A DNA stretch of 64,000 nucleotides, taken from Bos javanicus (taxonomy: Eukaryota > Chordata > Mammalia > Artiodactyla > Bovidae). The DNA lies in the NCBI RefSeq assembly GCF_032452875.1, contig NW_026893842.1:186001-250000 (forward strand), read 5' to 3'. Position 1 is the stretch's first letter; every line of letters starts with the position of its first letter. Below are positions 1 through 14,262 of this stretch, in pieces. Made by a program: the position numbers and the translations under genes. The notes beneath the pieces are model-generated. The model did no database searches, was not told the DNA's origin, and was given only the letters and a program-made list of their open reading frames with translations.

Positions 1-36
1 TGCTGATCATGTTTGGTGTCACACACTGATCATGTG
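1..36 (+). repeat. tail of a preceding 1.706-type unit
   Basis: The motif gatcatgtttggtgtcacac followed by actgatcatgtg is the same lead-in found immediately upstream of the other A blocks (for example before 37059 and 48589), so an earlier unit continues to the left of the window. Confidence 0.85.
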
Positions 37-272
37 CCTCTGGAGGCAATGAACATAGAGCTGAGTAGGCAGGAATCAGTCAGCAGGCTATAATCATGGA
101 ACTCACCTCTGAGAAATCATGCTGCTCAGCTGGCAATAATCAAGTAGATGAGCAGGCAGGAATTACGCAGCACAGGTGGCAATTGTCAAGCAGATGACAG
201 GCAGGAATCGTGCAGCTCAGCTGGCAATTGTCAAGCAGATGAGCAGACAGTAATCACGCAGCTCAGCAGGCC
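37..272 (+). repeat. 46-bp-repeat block A, unit 1
   Basis: Five ~46 bp repeats, each beginning gcaat. A-type markers are gaacatagag, ggctataatc and aagtagatgag. Private change: actcacctct where the other A blocks have actcagctct. Confidence 0.88.
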
Positions 273-920
273 CTGATCACGTGACTGATCATGCACTGAT
301 CACGTGGCTGATCATACACTGATCACGTGACTGATCATGCACTGATCACGTGGCTATCATGCACTGATCACGTGGCTGATCATGCACTGATCACGTGACT
401 GATCATGCACTGATCACGTGGCTGATCATGCACTGATCACGTGGCTGATCATGCACTGATCACGTGACTGATCATGCACTGATCACGTGGCTGATCATGC
501 ACTGATCACGTGACTGATCATGCAGTGATCACGTGGCTATCATGCACTACTCACGTGGCTGATCATGCAATGATCATGTAGCTACCATGTACAGGTCACG
601 TGAATGATCATACACCCTTCAGGTGACTGATCATGCACTGATCACGTGGCTATCATGCACTGATCACGAGACTGATCATGCACTGATCACGTCTATATTA
701 TGCACTGATCACATGACTGCCCATGCACTGATCACGTGGATGATCATACACTAATCATGTGACAGATCATGCACTGATCACGTGGCTGATCATGCACTGA
801 TACCGTGACTGAGCATGGACTGATCACATGACTATCATGTAGTGATCACGTGACTTAATGGCGCTTATCATGTGACTGATCATGCGCTGATCATGTTTGC
901 TATCATACACTGATCATGTG

Positions 921-1160
921 CCTCTGGAGGCAATAAACAAAGAGCTGAGTAGGCACGAATCAAACAGTCAGCAGGCAATAATCATGGAACTCAGCTGTGA
1001 GGAATCATGCTGCTCAGCTGGCAATAATCAAGCAGCTGAGCAGGCAGGAATTACGCAGCACAGCTGGCAATTGTCAAGCAGATGACAGGCAGGAATCGTG
1101 CAGCTCAGCTGGCAATTGTCAAGCAGATGAGCAGACAGTAATCACGCAGCTCAGCAGGCC
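921..1160 (+). repeat. 46-bp-repeat block B, unit 1
   Basis: Five ~46 bp repeats, 240 bp. B-type markers are ggcaataaacaaag (which contains AATAAA at 932-937), aatcaaacagtc and gctgtgaggaatc. It is preceded by catgtttgctatc. Confidence 0.88.
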
Positions 1161-2560
1161 CTGATCACGTGACTGAGCATGCACTGTTCACGTGGCTGAT
1201 CATACACTGATCACGTGATTGATCATGCACTGATCACTTGGACATCATGCACTGATCACGTGGCTGATCATACACTGTTCACGTGTCTGACCATGCACTG
1301 ATCACGTGGCTGATCATACACTGCTCACGTAACTGATCATGCACTGATCACGTGGCTATCATGCACTGATCACGTGGCTGAACATGCACTGTTCACGTGG
1401 CTGATCACACACCTGTCACATGACATATCATGCACTGATCACGTGGCACTCATGCACTGATCACGTGGCTGATCATACTCTGCTCACGTAACTCATCATG
1501 CACACATCACGTGGCTATCATGCACTGCTCACGTGGCTCGTCATGGAATGATCACGTAGCTACCATATACTGGTCACGTGACTGATCATGCACAGATCAC
1601 GTAAATGATCATGCACTGTTCACGTGACTGATCATGTACTGATCACGTGACTGATCATGCACTGATCACGTGGCTATCATGCTCTCCTCACGTGGCTGAT
1701 CATGCAATGATCACGTAGCAACCATGTACTGGTCACGTGACTGATCATGCACTGATCACGTAATTGATCCTGCACTGATCACGTGGCTCATCATGCACTG
1801 ATCACGTGGCTGATCACACACGTATCACGTGACTGATCATGCACTGATCACGTGACTAATCATGCACTGATCACGTGGCTATCATGCACTGATCACGTGG
1901 ATATCATGCACTGATCACGTGGCTGATCACACACGTATCACGTGACTGATCATGCACTGATCACGTGGCTATCATGCACTGATATCATGCACTGATCACG
2001 TGGCTGATCATGCACTATCACGTGACTGATCATGCACTGATCACGTGGCTGATCATGCACTGATCACGTGACTGATCATGCACTGATCACGTGGCTATCA
2101 TGCACTGATCACGTGGCTATCATGCACTGATATCATGCACTGATCACGTGGCTGATCACACACTATCACGTGACTGATCATGCACTGATCACGTGGCTGA
2201 TCATGCACTGATCACGTGACTGATCATGCACTGATCACGTGACTGATCATGCACTGATCACGTGGCTATCATGCACTGATCACGTGGCTGATCATGCACT
2301 GATCACGCAGCTATCATGCACTGGTCACGTGACTGATCATGCACTGATCACGTGGCTGATCATGCACTGATCACGTGACTGATCATGCACTGATCACGTG
2401 GCTGATCATGCACTGATCACGCAGCTACCATGTACTGATCACATGACTGATCATGCACTGATCACGTGACTGATCATGCACTGATCACGTGGCTTATCAT
2501 GCATTGATCATGTGACTGATCATGTGCTGATCATGTTTGGTATCATACACTGATCATGTG

Positions 2561-2792
2561 CCTCTGGAGGCAATGAACAAAGAGCTGAGTAGGCACGAAT
2601 CAGTCAGGCAATAATCATGGAACTCAGCTCTGAGAATCATGCTGCTCAGCTGGCAATAATCAAGCAGCTGAGCAGGCAGGAATTACGCAGCACAGCTGGC
2701 AATTGTCAAGCAGATGACAGGCAGGAATCGTGCAGCTCAGCTGGCAATTGTCAAGCAGATGAGCAGACAGTAATCACGCAGCTCAGCAGGCC
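2561..2792 (+). repeat. 46-bp-repeat block C, unit 1
   Basis: 232 bp C-type block (gaacaaagag, cagtcaggc with a 4 bp loss against B). Private change: tctgagaatc, with one A fewer than the other C blocks. Confidence 0.87.
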
Positions 2793-5700
2793 CTGATCAC
2801 GTGACTGAGCATGCACTGTTCACGTGGCTGATCATACACTGATCACGTGACTGATCATGCACTGATCACGTGGCTATCATGCACTGATCACGTGGCTGAT
2901 CATGCACTGATCACGTGATTGTATGCACTGATCACGTGGCTATCATGCACTGATCACGTGGCTGATCATGCACTGATCACGTGACTGATCATGCACTGAT
3001 CACGTGGCTATCATGCACTGATCACGTGGCTGATCATACACTCATCATGGGACTGATCATGCACTGATCACGGGCTATCATGCACTGATCACGTGACTGA
3101 TCATGCACTGATCACGTGGATGATCATGCACTGATCACGTGACTGATCATGCACTGATCACGTGACTGATCATGCACTGATCACGTGGCTATCATGCACT
3201 GATCACGTGGCTGATCATGCACTGATCACGTGACTGATCATGCACTGATCACGTGGCTGATCATGCACTGATCACGTGACTGATCATGCACTGATCACGT
3301 GGCTATCATGCACTGATCACGTGGCTGATCATGCACTGATCACGTGGCTGATCACACACTGTCACGTGACTGATCATGCACTGATCACGTGGCACTCATG
3401 CACTGATCACGTGGCTGATCATACACTGATCACGTGACTGATCATGCACTGATCACGTGGCTATCATGCACTGATCACGTGGCTGATCATGCAATGATCA
3501 CGTAGCTACCATGCACTGATCACGTGACTGATCATGCACTGATCACGTAACTGATCATGCACTGATCAGTGACTGATCATGCACTGATCACGTGACTGAT
3601 CATGCACTGATCACGTGGCTGATCATGCACTGATCACGTAGCAACCATGTACTGGTCACGTGACTGATCATGCACTGATCACGTAATTGATCATGCACTG
3701 ATCACGTGACTGATCATGCACTGATCACGTGGCTGATCACACACTGATCACGTGACTGATCATGCACTGATCACGTGGCTATCATGCACTGATCACGTGG
3801 CTATCATGCACTGATCACGTGGATATCATGCACTGATCACGTGGCTGATCATGCACTGATCACATGACTGATCATGCACTGATCACGTGGCTATCATGCA
3901 CTGATCACGTGGCTGATCATGCACTGATCACGTAGCTATCATGTACTGATCACGTGACTGATCATGCACTGATCACGTGACTGATCATGCACTGATCACG
4001 TGGCTGATCATGCACTGATCACGTGGCTGATCATGCACTGATCATGTAGCTATCATGCACTGGTCACGTGACTGATCATGCACTGATCACGTGACTGATC
4101 ATGCACTGATCACGTGGCTGATCATGCACTGATCACGTGACTGATCATGCACTGATCACGTGGCTATCATGCACTGATCACGTGGCTGATCATGCACTGA
4201 TCACGTAGCTATCATGCACTGATCACGTGGCTGATCATGCACTGATCACGGGACTGATCATGCACTGATCACGGGCTATCATGCACTGATCACATGACTC
4301 CATGCACTGATCACGTGGCTGATCATGCACTGATCACGTGACTGATCATGCACTGATCACGTGACTGATCATGCACTGATCACGTGGCTGATCATGCACT
4401 GATCACGTAACTGATCATGCACTGATCACGTGGCTGATCATGCACTGATCACGTGGCTGATCATGCACTGATCACGTGACTGATCATGCACTGATCACGT
4501 GGCTATCATGCACTGATCACGTGGCTGATCATGCACTGATCACGTAGCTATCATGCACTGGTCACGTGACTGATCATGCACTGATCACGTGATTGATCAT
4601 GCACTGATCACGTGACTGATCATGCACTGATCACGTGACTGATCATGCACTGATCACGTGACTGATCATGCACTGATCACGTGGCTATCATGCACTGCTC
4701 ACGTGGCTGATCATGCATGATCACGTAGCTACCATGCACTGGTCACGTGACTGATCATGCACTGATCACGTAATTGATCATGCACTGATCACGTGGCTGA
4801 TCATGCACTGATCACGTGACTGATCATGCACTGATCACGTGACTGATCATGCACTGATCACGTGGCTATCATGCACTGATCACGTGGCTGATCATGCACT
4901 GATCACGTGCCTGATCATGCACTGATCACATGACTGATCATGCACTGATCACGTGACTGATCATGCACTGATCACGTGGCTATCATGCACTACTCACGTG
5001 GCTGATCATGCAATGATCACGTAGCTACCATGTACTGGTCAGTGACTGATCATGCACTGATCACGTGACTGATCATGCACTGATCACGTGGCTGATCATG
5101 CACTGATCACGTGGCTGATCATGCACTGATCACGTGACTGATCATGCACTGATCACGTGGCTATCATGCACTGATCACGTGGCTGATCATGCACTGATCA
5201 CGTGACTATCATGCACTGATCACGTGACTGATCATGCACTGATCACGTGGCTATCATGCACTGATCACGTGGCTGATCATGCACTGATCACGTAGCAACC
5301 ATGCACTGATCACGTGACTGATCATGCACTGATCACGTAATTGATCATGCACTGATCACGTGGCTGATCATGCACTGATCACGTGGCTGATCACACATGA
5401 TCACGTGACTGATCATGCACTGATCACGTGGCTGATCATGCACTGATCACGTGGCTATCATGCACTGATCACGTGGCTATCATGCACTGATCACGTGGCT
5501 GATCATGCACTGATCACGTAGCCATGTACTGGTCACGTGACTGATCATGCACTGATCACGTAATTGATCATGCACTGATCACGTGGCTGATCATGCACTG
5601 ATCACGTGGCTGATCACACACTATCACGTGACTGATCATGCACTGATCACGTGAATGATCATGCACTGATCACGTGGCTATCATGCACTGATCACGTGGC

Positions 5701-6083
5701 TGATCATGCACTGATCACGTGGCTGATCACACACTGTCAGTGACTGATCATGCACTGATCACGTGGCTATCATGCACTGATCACGTGGCTATCATGCACT
5801 GATCACGTGGCTGATCATGCACTGATCACGTGACTGATCATGCACTGATCACGTGACTGATCATGCACTGATCACGTGACTGATCATGCACTGATCACGT
5901 GGCTATCATGCACTGATCACGTGGCTGATCATGCACTGATCACGCAGCTACCATGCACTGATCACGTGACTGATCATGCACTGATCACGTAATTGATCAT
6001 GCACTGATCACGTGGCTTATCATGCACTGATCATGTGACTGATCATGTGCTGATCATGTTTGGTGTCATACACTGATCATGTG

Positions 6084-6319
6084 CCTCTGGATGCAATGAA
6101 CATAGAGCTGAGTAGGCAGGAATCAGTCAGCAGGCTATAATCATGGAACTCAGCTCTGAGAAATCATGCTGCTCAGCTGGCAATAATCAAGTAGATGAGC
6201 AGGCAGGAATTACGCAGCACAGGTGGCAATTGTCAAGCAGATGACAGGCAGGAATCGTGCAGCTCAGCTGGCAATTGTCAAGCAGATGAGCAGACAGTAA
6301 TCACGCAGCTCAGCAGGCC
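6084..6319 (+). repeat. 46-bp-repeat block A, unit 2
   Basis: 236 bp A-type block. Private change at its start: ctctggatgcaat, where other A blocks have ctctggaggcaat. The same G-to-T appears in the D block at 62942. Confidence 0.88.
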
Positions 6320-6967
6320 CTGATCACGTGACTGAGCATGCACTGATCACGTGGCTGATCATACACTGATCACGTGACTGATCATGCACTGATCACGTGG
6401 CTATCATGCACTGATCACGTGGCTGATCATGCACTGATCACGTGACTGATCATGCACTGATCACGTGGCTGATCATGCACTGATCACGTGGCTGATCATG
6501 CACTGATCACGTGGCTGATCATGCACTGATCACGTGGCTGATCATGCACTGATCACGTGGCTGATCATGCAGTGATCACGTGGCTATCATGCACTACTCA
6601 CGTGGCTGATCATGCAATGATCATGTAGCTACCATGTACTGGTCACGTGAATGATCATACACCCATCAGGTGACTGATCATGCACTGATCACGTGGCTAT
6701 CATGCACTGATCACGAGACTGATCATGCACTGATCACGTCTATATCATGCACTGATCACATGACTGCCCATGCACTGATCACGTGGATGATCATACACTA
6801 ATCATGTGACAGATCATGCACTGATCACGTGGCTGATCATGCACTGATACCGTGACTGAGCATGGACTGATTCCATGACTATCATGTAGTGATCACGTGA
6901 CTTAATGGCGCTGATCATGTGACTGGTCATGCGCTGATCATGTTTGCTATCATACACTGATCATGTG

Positions 6968-7207
6968 CCTCTGGAGGCAATAAACAAAGAGCTGAGTAGG
7001 CACGAATCAAACAGTCAGCAGGCAATAATCATGGAACTCAGCTGTGAGGAATCATGCTGCTCAGCTGGCAATAATCAAGCAGCTGAGCAGGCAAGAATTA
7101 CGCAGCACAGCTGGCAATTGTCAAGCAGATGACAGGCAGGAATCGTGCAGCTCAGCTGGCAATTGTCAAGCTGATGAGCAGACAGTAATCACGCAGCTCA
7201 GCAGGCC
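6968..7207 (+). repeat. 46-bp-repeat block B, unit 2
   Basis: 240 bp B-type block with AATAAA at 6979-6984. Private changes: gcaagaatta (others gcaggaatta) and caagctgatg (others caagcagatg). Confidence 0.88.
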
Positions 7208-8516
7208 CTGATCACGTGACTGAGCATGCACTGTTCACGTGGCTGATCATACACTGATCACGTGATTGATCATGCACTGATCACTTGGACATCATGCACT
7301 GATCACGTGGCTGATCATACACTGTTCACGTGTCTGACCATGCACTGATCACGTGGCTGACCATACACTGCTCACGTAACTGATCATGCACTGATCACGT
7401 GGCTATCATGCACTGATCACGTGGCTGAACATGCACTGTTCACGTGGCTGATCACACACCTGTCACATGACATATCATGCACTGATCACGTGGCACTCAT
7501 GCACTGATCACGTGGCTGATCATACTCTGCTCACGTAACTCATCATGCACACATCACGTGGCTATCATGCACTGCTCACGTGGCTCGTCATGGAATGATC
7601 ACGTAGCTACCATATATTTGTCTCGTGACTGATCATGCACAGATCACGTAAATGATCATGCACTGTTCACGTGACTGATCATGTACTGATCACGTGACTG
7701 ATCATGCACTGATCACGTGGCTATCATGCTCTCCTCACGTGGCTGATCATGCAATGATCACGTAGCAACCATGTACTGGTCACGTGACTGATCATGCACT
7801 GATCACGTAATTGATCCTGCACTGATCACGTGGCTCATCACGCACTGATCCTGTGGCTGATCACACTCGTATCACGTGACTGATCATGCACTGATCACGT
7901 GACTAATCATGCACTGATCACGTGGCTATCATGCACTGATCACGTGGATATCATGCACTGATCACGTGGCTGATCACACACGTATCACGTGACTGATCAT
8001 GCACTGATCACGTGGCTATCATGCACTGATATCATGCACTGATCACGTGGCTGATCACACACTATCACGTGACTGATCATGCACTGATCACGTGGCTGAT
8101 CATGCACTGATCACGTGACTGATCATGCACTGATCACGTGGCTATCATGCACTGATATCATGCACTGATCACGTGGCTGATCATGCACGATCACGTGACT
8201 GATCATGCACTGATCACGTAGCTACCATGCACTGATCACGTGACTGATCATGCACTGATCACGTGGCTGATCATGCACTGATCACGTGACTGATCATGCA
8301 CTGATCACGTGGCTGATCATGCACTGATCACGTGGCTATCATGCACTGATCACGTGGCTGATCATGCACTGATCACGCAGCTACCATGTACTGGTCACAT
8401 GACTGATCATGCACTGATCACGTAACTGATCATGCACTGATCACGTGGCTTATCATGCACTGATCATGTGATTCATCATGTGCTGATCATGTTTGGTGTC
8501 ATACACTGATCATGTG

Positions 8517-8746
8517 CCTCTGGAGGCAATGAACAAAGAGCTGAGTAGGCAGGAATCAGTAGGCAATAATCATGGATCTCAGCTCTGAGAAATCATGCTG
8601 CTCAGCTGGCAATAATCAAGCAGATGAGCAGGCAGGAATTATGCAGCACATGGCAATTGTCAAGGAGATGACAGGCAGGAATCGTGCAGCTCAGCTGGCA
8701 ATTGTCAAGCAGATGAGCAGACAGTAATCACGCAGCTCAGCAGGCC
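8517..8746 (+). repeat. 46-bp-repeat block C, unit 2
   Basis: 230 bp C-type block. It shares catggatctc, ttatgcagcacatgg and caaggagatg with the C block of unit 3 only, which indicates recent shared ancestry of these two neighbours. Confidence 0.87.
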
Positions 8747-11700
8747 CTGATCACGTGACTGAGCATGCACTGTTCACGTGGCTGATCATACACTGATCAC
8801 GTGACTGATCATGCACTGATCACGTGGCTATCATGCACTGATCACGTGACTGATCATGCACTGATCACGTGATTGTATGCACTGATCACGTGGCTATCAT
8901 GCACTGATCACGTGGCTGATCATGCACTGATCACGTGACTGATCATGCACTGATCACGTAGCTATCATGCACTGATCACGTGGCTGATCATACACTGATC
9001 ACGGGACTGATCATGCACTGATCACGGGCTATCATGCACTGATCACGTGACTGATCATGCACTGATCACGTGGCTGATCATGCACTGATCACGTGACTGA
9101 TCATGCACTGATCACGTGACTGATCATGCACTGATCACGTGACTGATCATGCACTGATCACTGGCTATCATGCACTGATCACGTGGCTATCATGCACTGA
9201 TCACGTGGCTGATCATGCACTGATCACGTGACTGATCATGCACTGATCACGTCTGATCATGCACTGATCACGTGACTGATCATGCACTGATCACGTGGAT
9301 GATCATACACTGATCATGTCACTGATCATGCACTGATCACGTGGCTATCATGCACTGATCACGTGGCTGATCATGCACTGATCACGTAGCTACCATGTAC
9401 TGGTCACGTGACTGATCATGCACTGATCACGTAATTGATCATGCACTGATCACGTGACTGATCATGCACTGATCACGTGACTGATCATGCACTGATCACG
9501 TGACTGATCATGCACTGATCACGTGGCTATCATGCACTGATCACGTGGCTGATCATGCAATGATCACGTAGCTACCATGTACTGGTCACGTGACTGATCA
9601 TGCACTGATCACGTGACTGATCATGCACTGATCACGTGGCTGATCATGCACTGATCACGTGACTGATCATGCACTGATCACGTGGCTGATCATGCACTGA
9701 TCACGTTGCTACCATGTACTGATCACGTGACTGATCATGCACTGATCACGTGGCTGATCATGCACTGATCACGTGACTGATCATGCACTGATCACGTGGC
9801 TGATCATGCACTGATCACGTGACTGATCATGCACTGATCACGTGGCTGATCATGCACTGATCACGTAGCTATCATGTACTGATCACGTGACTGATCATGC
9901 ACTGATCACGTAATTGATCATGCACTGATCACGTGGCTGATCATGCACTGATCACGTGACTGATCATGCACTGATCACGTGGCTGATCATGCACTGATCA
10001 CGTGACTGATCATGCACTGATCACGTGGCTATCATGCACTGCTCACGTGGCTGTCATGCAATGATCACGTAGCTATCATGCACTGGTCACGTGACTGATC
10101 ATGCACTGATCACGTGACTGATCATGCACTGATCACGTGGCTGATCATGCACTGATCACGTGACTGATCATGCACTGATCACGTGGCTGATCATGCACTG
10201 ATCACGTGTCTGATCATGCACTGATCACGTGGCTGATCATGCACTGATCACGTGACTGATCATGCACTGATCACGTGATTGATCATGCACTGATCACGTG
10301 GCTGATCATGCACTGATCACGTGACTGATCATGCACTGATCACGTGACTGATCATGCACTGATCACGTGGCTATCATGCACTGATCACGTGGCTGATCAT
10401 GCAATGATCACGTAGCTACCATATACTGGTCACGTGACTGATCATGCACTGATCACGTAAATGATCATGCACTGATCACGTGGCTGATCATGCACTGATC
10501 ACGTGACTGATCATGCACTGATCACGTGGCTACCATGCTCTCCTCACGTGGCTGATCATGCAATGATCACGTAGCAACCATGTACTGGTCACCTGACTGA
10601 TCATGCACTGATCACGTAATTGATCATGCACTGATCACGTGGCTCATCATGCACTGATCACGTGACTGATCATGCACTGATCACGTGACTGATCATGCAC
10701 TGATCACGTGGCTATCATGCACTGATCACGTGGCTGATCATGCACTGATCACGTGACTGATCATGCACTGATCACGTGACTGATCATGCACTGATCACGT
10801 GGCTATCATGCACTGATCACGTGACTATCATGCACTGATCACGTGGCTGATCATGCACTGATCACGTGACTGATCATGCACTGATCACGTGGTATCATGC
10901 ACTGATCACGTGGCTGATCATGCACTGATCACGTGTCTGATCATGCACTGATCACGTGGCTGATCATGCACTGATCACGTAGCTGATCATGCACTGATCA
11001 CGTGGCTATCATGCACTGATCACGTGGCTGATCATGCACTGATCACGTAGCTGACATGCACTGATCACGTGACTGATCATGCACTGATCACGTAACTGAT
11101 CATGCACTGATCACGTGACTGATCATGCACTGATCACGTGACTGATCATGCACTGATCACGTGGCTATCATGCACTGATCACGTGGCTGATCATGCAATG
11201 ATCACGTAGCTACCATGTACTGGTCACATGACTGATCATGCACTGATCACGTAATTGATCATGCACTGATCACGTGGCTGATCATGCACTGATCACGTGA
11301 CTGATCATGCACTGATCACGTGACTGATCATGCACTGATCACGTGGCTATCATGCACTGATCACGTGGCTGATCATGCACTGATCACGTGACTGATCATG
11401 CACTGATCACGTGACTGATCATGCACTGATCACGTGGATATCATGCACTGATCACGTGGCTGATCATGCACTGATCACGTGTCTGATCATGCACTGATCA
11501 CGTGGCTGATCATGCACTGATCACGTAACTGATCATGCACTGATCACGTGGCTATCATGCACTGATCACGTGGCTGATCATGCACTGATCACGTGGCTTA
11601 TCACATACCTGTCACGTGACTGATCATGCACTGATCACGTGGCACTCATGCACTGATCACGTGGCTGATCATACACTGCTCACGTAACTGATCATGCACT

Positions 11701-13138
11701 GATCACGTGGCTATCATGCACTGCTCACGTGGCTGATCATGCAATGATCACGTAGCTACCATATACTGGTCACGTGACTGATCATGCACTGATCACGTGA
11801 TTGATCATGCACTGATCACGTGGCTGATCATGCACTGATCACGTGGCTGATCATGCACTGATCACGTGACTGATCATGCACTGATCACGTGACTGATCAT
11901 GCACTGATCACGTGACTGATCATGCACTGATCACGTGGCTATCATGCACTGATCACGTGGCTGATCATGCACTGATCACGTGACTGATCATGCACTGATC
12001 ACGTGACTGATCATGCACTGATCACGTGACTGATCATGCACTGATCACGTGGCTGATCATGCACTGATCATGTAGCTATCATGCACTGGTCACGTGACTG
12101 ATCATACACTGATCACGTGACTGATCATGCACTGATCACGTGGCTGATCATGCACTGATCACGTGCCTGATCATGCACTGATCACGTGACTGATCATGCA
12201 CTGATCACGTAGCTATCATGCACTGATCACGTGGCTGATCATGCACTGTCACGTGACTGATCATGCACTGATCACGTGACTGATCATGCACTGATCACGT
12301 GGCTATCATGCACTGATCACGTGGCTGATCATGCACTGATCACGTAGCAACCATGCACTGGTCACGTGACTGATCATGCACTGATCACGTAATTGATCAT
12401 GCACTGATCACGTGGCTGATCATGCACTGATCACGTGGCTGATCACACATGATCACGTGACTGATCATGCACTGATCACGTGGCTGATCATGCACTGATC
12501 ACGTGGCTGATCATGCACTGATCACGTGGCTATCATGCACTGATCACGTGGCTGATCATGCACTGATCACGTAGCAATCATGTACTGATCACGTGACTGA
12601 TCATGCACTGATCACGTAATTGATCATGCACTGATCACGTGGCTCATCATGCACTGATCCGTGGCTGATCACACACTATCACGTGACTGATCATGCACTG
12701 ATCACGTGACTGATCATGCACTGATCACGTGGCTATCATGCACTGATCACGTGGATATCATGCACTGATCACGTGGCTGATCACACACTGTCACGTGACT
12801 GATCATGCACTGATCACGTGGCTATCATGCACTGATCACGTGGCTATCATGCACTGATCACGTGGCTGATCATGCACTGATCACGTGACTGATCATGCAC
12901 TGATCACGTGACTGATCATGCACTGATCACGTGACTGATCATGCACTGATCACGTGGCTATCATGCACTGCTCACGTGGCTGATCATGCACTGATCACGC
13001 AGCTACCATGTACTGATCACGTGACTGATCATGCACTGATCACGTAATTGATCATGCACTGATCACGTGGCTTATCATGCACTGATCATGTGACTGATCA
13101 TGTGCTGATCATGTTTGGTGTCATACACTGATCATGTG

Positions 13139-13374
13139 CCTCTGGAGGCAATGAACATAGAGCTGAGTAGGCAGGAATCAGTCAGCAGGCTATAATCATG
13201 GAACTCAGCTCTGAGAAATCATGCTGCTCAGCTGGCAATAATCAAGTAGATGAGCAGGCAGGAATTACGCAGCACAGGTGGCAATTGTCAAGGAGATGAC
13301 AGGCAGGAATCGTGCAGCTCAGCTGGCAATTGTCAAGCAGATGAGCAGACAGTAATCACGCAGCTCAGCAGGCC
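13139..13374 (+). repeat. 46-bp-repeat block A, unit 3
   Basis: 236 bp A-type block. Private change caaggagatg in the fourth repeat, a variant otherwise seen in the C blocks of units 2 and 3. Confidence 0.88.
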
Positions 13375-14022
13375 CTGATCACGTGACTGAGCATGCACTG
13401 ATCACGTGGCTGATCATACACTGATCACGTGACTGATCATGCACTGATCACGTGGCTATCATGCACTGATCACGTGGCTGATCATGCACTGATCACGTGA
13501 CTGATCATGCACTGATCACGTGGCTGATCATGCACTGATCACGTGGCTGATCATGCACTGATCACGTGGCTGATCATGCACTGATCACGTGGCTGATCAT
13601 GCACTGATCACGTGGCTGATCATGCAGTGATCACGTGGCTATCATGCACTACTCACGTGGCTGATCATGCAATGATCATGTAGCTACCATGTACAGGTCA
13701 CGTGAATGATCATACACCCTTCAGGTGACTGATCATGCACTGATCACGTGGCTATCATGCACTGATCACGAGACTGATCATGCACTGATCACGTCTATAT
13801 TATGCACTGATCACATGACTGCCCATGCACTGATCACGTGAATGATCATACACTAATCATGTGAAAGATCATGCACTGATCACGTGGCTGATCATGCACT
13901 GATACCGTGACTGAGCATGGACTGATCACATGACTATCATGTAGTGATCACGTGACTTAATGGCGCTTATCATGTGACTGATCATGCGCTGATCATGTTT
14001 GCTATCATACACTGATCATGTG

Positions 14023-14262
14023 CCTCTGGAGGCAATAAACAAAGAGCTGAGTAGGCACGAATCAAACAGTCAGCAGGCAATAATCATGGAACTCAGCTGT
14101 GAGGAATCATGCTGCTCAGCTGGCAATAATCAAGCAGCTGAGCAGGCAGGAATTACGCAGCACAGCTGGCAATTGTCAAGCAGATGACAGGCAGGAATCG
14201 TGCAGCTCAGCTGGCAATTGTCAAGCAGATGAGCAGACAGTAATCACGCAGCTCAGCAGGCC
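14023..14262 (+). repeat. 46-bp-repeat block B, unit 3
   Basis: 240 bp B-type block matching the B consensus, with AATAAA at 14034-14039. Confidence 0.88.

Larger units (their letters stand above)
37..6083 (+). repeat. 1.706-type higher-order unit 1 (6047 bp)
   Basis: Blocks: A 37-272, B 921-1160, C 2561-2792. The A-B interval (273-920) is 23-mers that become more diverged towards B, with private variants such as cacgagactg, cgtctatat and gcatggactg. The B-C interval (1161-2560, 1400 bp, the longest in the window) carries strongly mutated monomers (ttcacgtggc, cacttggac, ggcactcatg at ~1446, ccatatactgg at 1563) and two truncated monomers reading gatatcatgc near 1982 and 2130. The C-A spacer (2793-6083, 3291 bp) is more uniform and holds one copy of the ggcactcatg marker near 3392. 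Confidence 0.9.
6084..13138 (+). repeat. 1.706-type higher-order unit 2 (7055 bp)
   Basis: Blocks: A 6084-6319, B 6968-7207, C 8517-8746. Intervals: A-B 6320-6967; B-C 7208-8516 (1309 bp, with a private mutated stretch catatatttgtctcg at 7611); C-A 8747-13138 (4392 bp). The C-A spacer holds two ccatatactgg markers, at 10419 and 11759 (1340 bp apart), plus one ggcactcatg near 11641. These are variants otherwise typical of the B-C interval, which points to internal duplication of B-C-derived sequence. Confidence 0.9.

Noticed and set aside
897..1085. A 62-codon open frame (TTG start) repeated intact in all nine B blocks (897, 6944, 13999, 22105, 29263, 33544, 37916, 42083, 49449)
   Set aside because: It starts in 23-mer satellite and runs through 46 bp repeats. 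There is no ATG and no recognisable domain, and its conservation is no greater than that of surrounding non-coding satellite. Homogenisation explains its survival.
6084..6100. ggatgcaat variant shared by block A of unit 2 and block D of 1.711b unit 8 as proof of exchange between families
   Set aside because: A single G-to-T at one position can recur by chance, and no neighbouring marker is shared.
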